This document shows positions 5,110-5,329 of a DNA stretch of 5,329 nt, in pieces. Position numbers and translations under genes: made by a program. The notes beneath the pieces are model-generated. The model did not search any database, had not been told where the DNA came from, and was given only the letters and a program-made list of their open reading frames with translations. This DNA comes from an uncultured Candidatus Peregrinibacteria bacterium. Its GTDB lineage: Bacteria; Patescibacteriota; Gracilibacteria; Peribacterales; Peribacteraceae. The stretch covers positions 1-5,329 of the forward strand of contig CAIJNU010000033.1 of assembly GCA_903822115.1 (NCBI GenBank). Reading direction: 5' to 3'. The number at the start of each line of letters is the position of its first letter. The stretch's first letter is position 1.

Positions 5110-5138
5110 AGTAAAGCATGCAAAGGTGGCGGGGGCAA
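5110..5138 (-). promoter_or_regulatory. Possible promoter of the NIF3/membrane unit
   Basis: On the minus strand TTGCCC (5138-5133) and TTTACT (5115-5110) are separated by 17 bases, each with 4 of 6 matches to consensus. The start would fall near 5103, leaving about a 33-base leader. TTCAAT (5106-5101) is an alternative -10 without a good -35. The NIF3 gene therefore differs from the near-leaderless genes on the + strand. Confidence 0.35.
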
Positions 5139-5198
5139 AACGTTTTTCGGGGGATATTTCTTTCGTGGGGGAGGGGCGTCTTTCCCTCCCAAGGCTCT

Positions 5199-5278
5199 CC
5201 TCTTTCTTTCTCAGTGCGAGGATTTCTCCTTTCTTTCTCGGGACAACTCTTGCCCTTCTTTCTCAGGGCGAGAAAGAA
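5199..5278. repeat. Imperfect repeats with TTCTTTCTC core
   Basis: TTCTTTCTC occurs at 5204-5212, 5231-5239 and 5256-5264 (steps of 27 and 25 bases) and once inverted as GAGAAAGAA at 5270-5278. The first and third copies extend to a 17-base match with one difference (TTCTTTCTCAGkGCGAG, 5204-5220 and 5256-5272). The surroundings are pyrimidine-rich. No coding frame here looks real. The role is unknown; degenerate repeats, a binding-site cluster or simple-sequence slippage are all possible. Confidence 0.55.
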
Positions 5279-5282
5279 GGGC
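5252..5282. repeat. Perfect 13-bp inverted repeat (hairpin)
   Basis: GCCCTTCTTTCTC (5252-5264) is the exact reverse complement of GAGAAAGAAGGGC (5270-5282), with loop AGGGC. The stem would be stable in RNA on either strand. Neither side is followed by a T tract, so it is not a standard intrinsic terminator. It may end or process a transcript entering from the right, or be an operator or repeat unit. Confidence 0.7.
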
Positions 5283-5329
5283 GAAGAAAGCGCTCCGCGC
5301 GCCAAAGGTAGGCTACTCAGAGTGTGGTG

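Noticed and set aside
5199..5282. CRISPR array
   Set aside because: Repeat cores are only about 9 bases, imperfect, and spaced 25-27 bases start to start, with no cas genes in view.
5108..5305. 65-residue minus frame in the right-hand intergenic region
   Set aside because: Low-complexity Lys, Arg, Glu and Pro content produced by the pyrimidine repeats; no start signal or recognisable pattern.
4445..5311. 288-residue + reading frame opposite the NIF3 gene
   Set aside because: Its composition is Ser- and Arg-rich with no family pattern, while the minus strand carries a recognisable NIF3 protein.

Overview
The window looks like a GC-rich bacterial chromosome fragment (high GC by eye). It carries ordinary housekeeping genes rather than an obvious mobile or defence island. 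UGA works as a normal stop codon, so codes that reassign UGA, such as that of Gracilibacteria, do not apply. The short genes, the divergent ribosomal block, a NIF3 protein of a type I associate with candidate-phylum bacteria, and SD-poor start regions make a Patescibacteria/CPR-like source plausible (Peribacteria-like by impression). This is inference: no marker in the window fixes the lineage.

Layout. Positions 1-123 are a comparatively AT-rich leader with no convincing gene, ending in a promoter. Positions 124-1604 hold two translationally coupled single-pass membrane proteins (stop and start overlap as TGATG). They resemble PilN and PilO, the inner-membrane alignment proteins of type IV pilus/type II secretion machines. 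An imperfect hairpin with a T tract follows and overlaps the next promoter. Positions 1673-2928 hold the classic infC-rpmI-rplT block (IF3, bL35, bL20). Here it is loosened: infC has no standard start codon and probably begins at CTG, rpmI has its own near-leaderless promoter, and a palindromic REP-like element sits between rpmI and rplT. A clear intrinsic terminator follows rplT. Positions 3000-3221 hold a 73-residue orphan protein with a promoter placed for leaderless transcription.

The minus strand carries a two-gene unit read from right to left: a NIF3-family metal protein (5070-4105), then a six-segment membrane protein (4086-3223). The membrane gene converges on the 73-aa gene with only one base between the two stops. 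The right end (5071-5329) is the NIF3 upstream region. It carries pyrimidine-rich imperfect repeats and a perfect 13-bp inverted repeat, with no supported gene.

The most unusual theme is initiation. No accepted start has a convincing Shine-Dalgarno sequence in position, whereas several have a -10-like box 6-11 bases upstream of ATG. Two of these share the nine bases CGCTATACT at exactly the same distance from ATG. The only perfect anti-SD match in an intergenic region is not placed for the accepted rpmI start. I see no CRISPR array, transposase, tRNA, rRNA or clear new multi-gene system.
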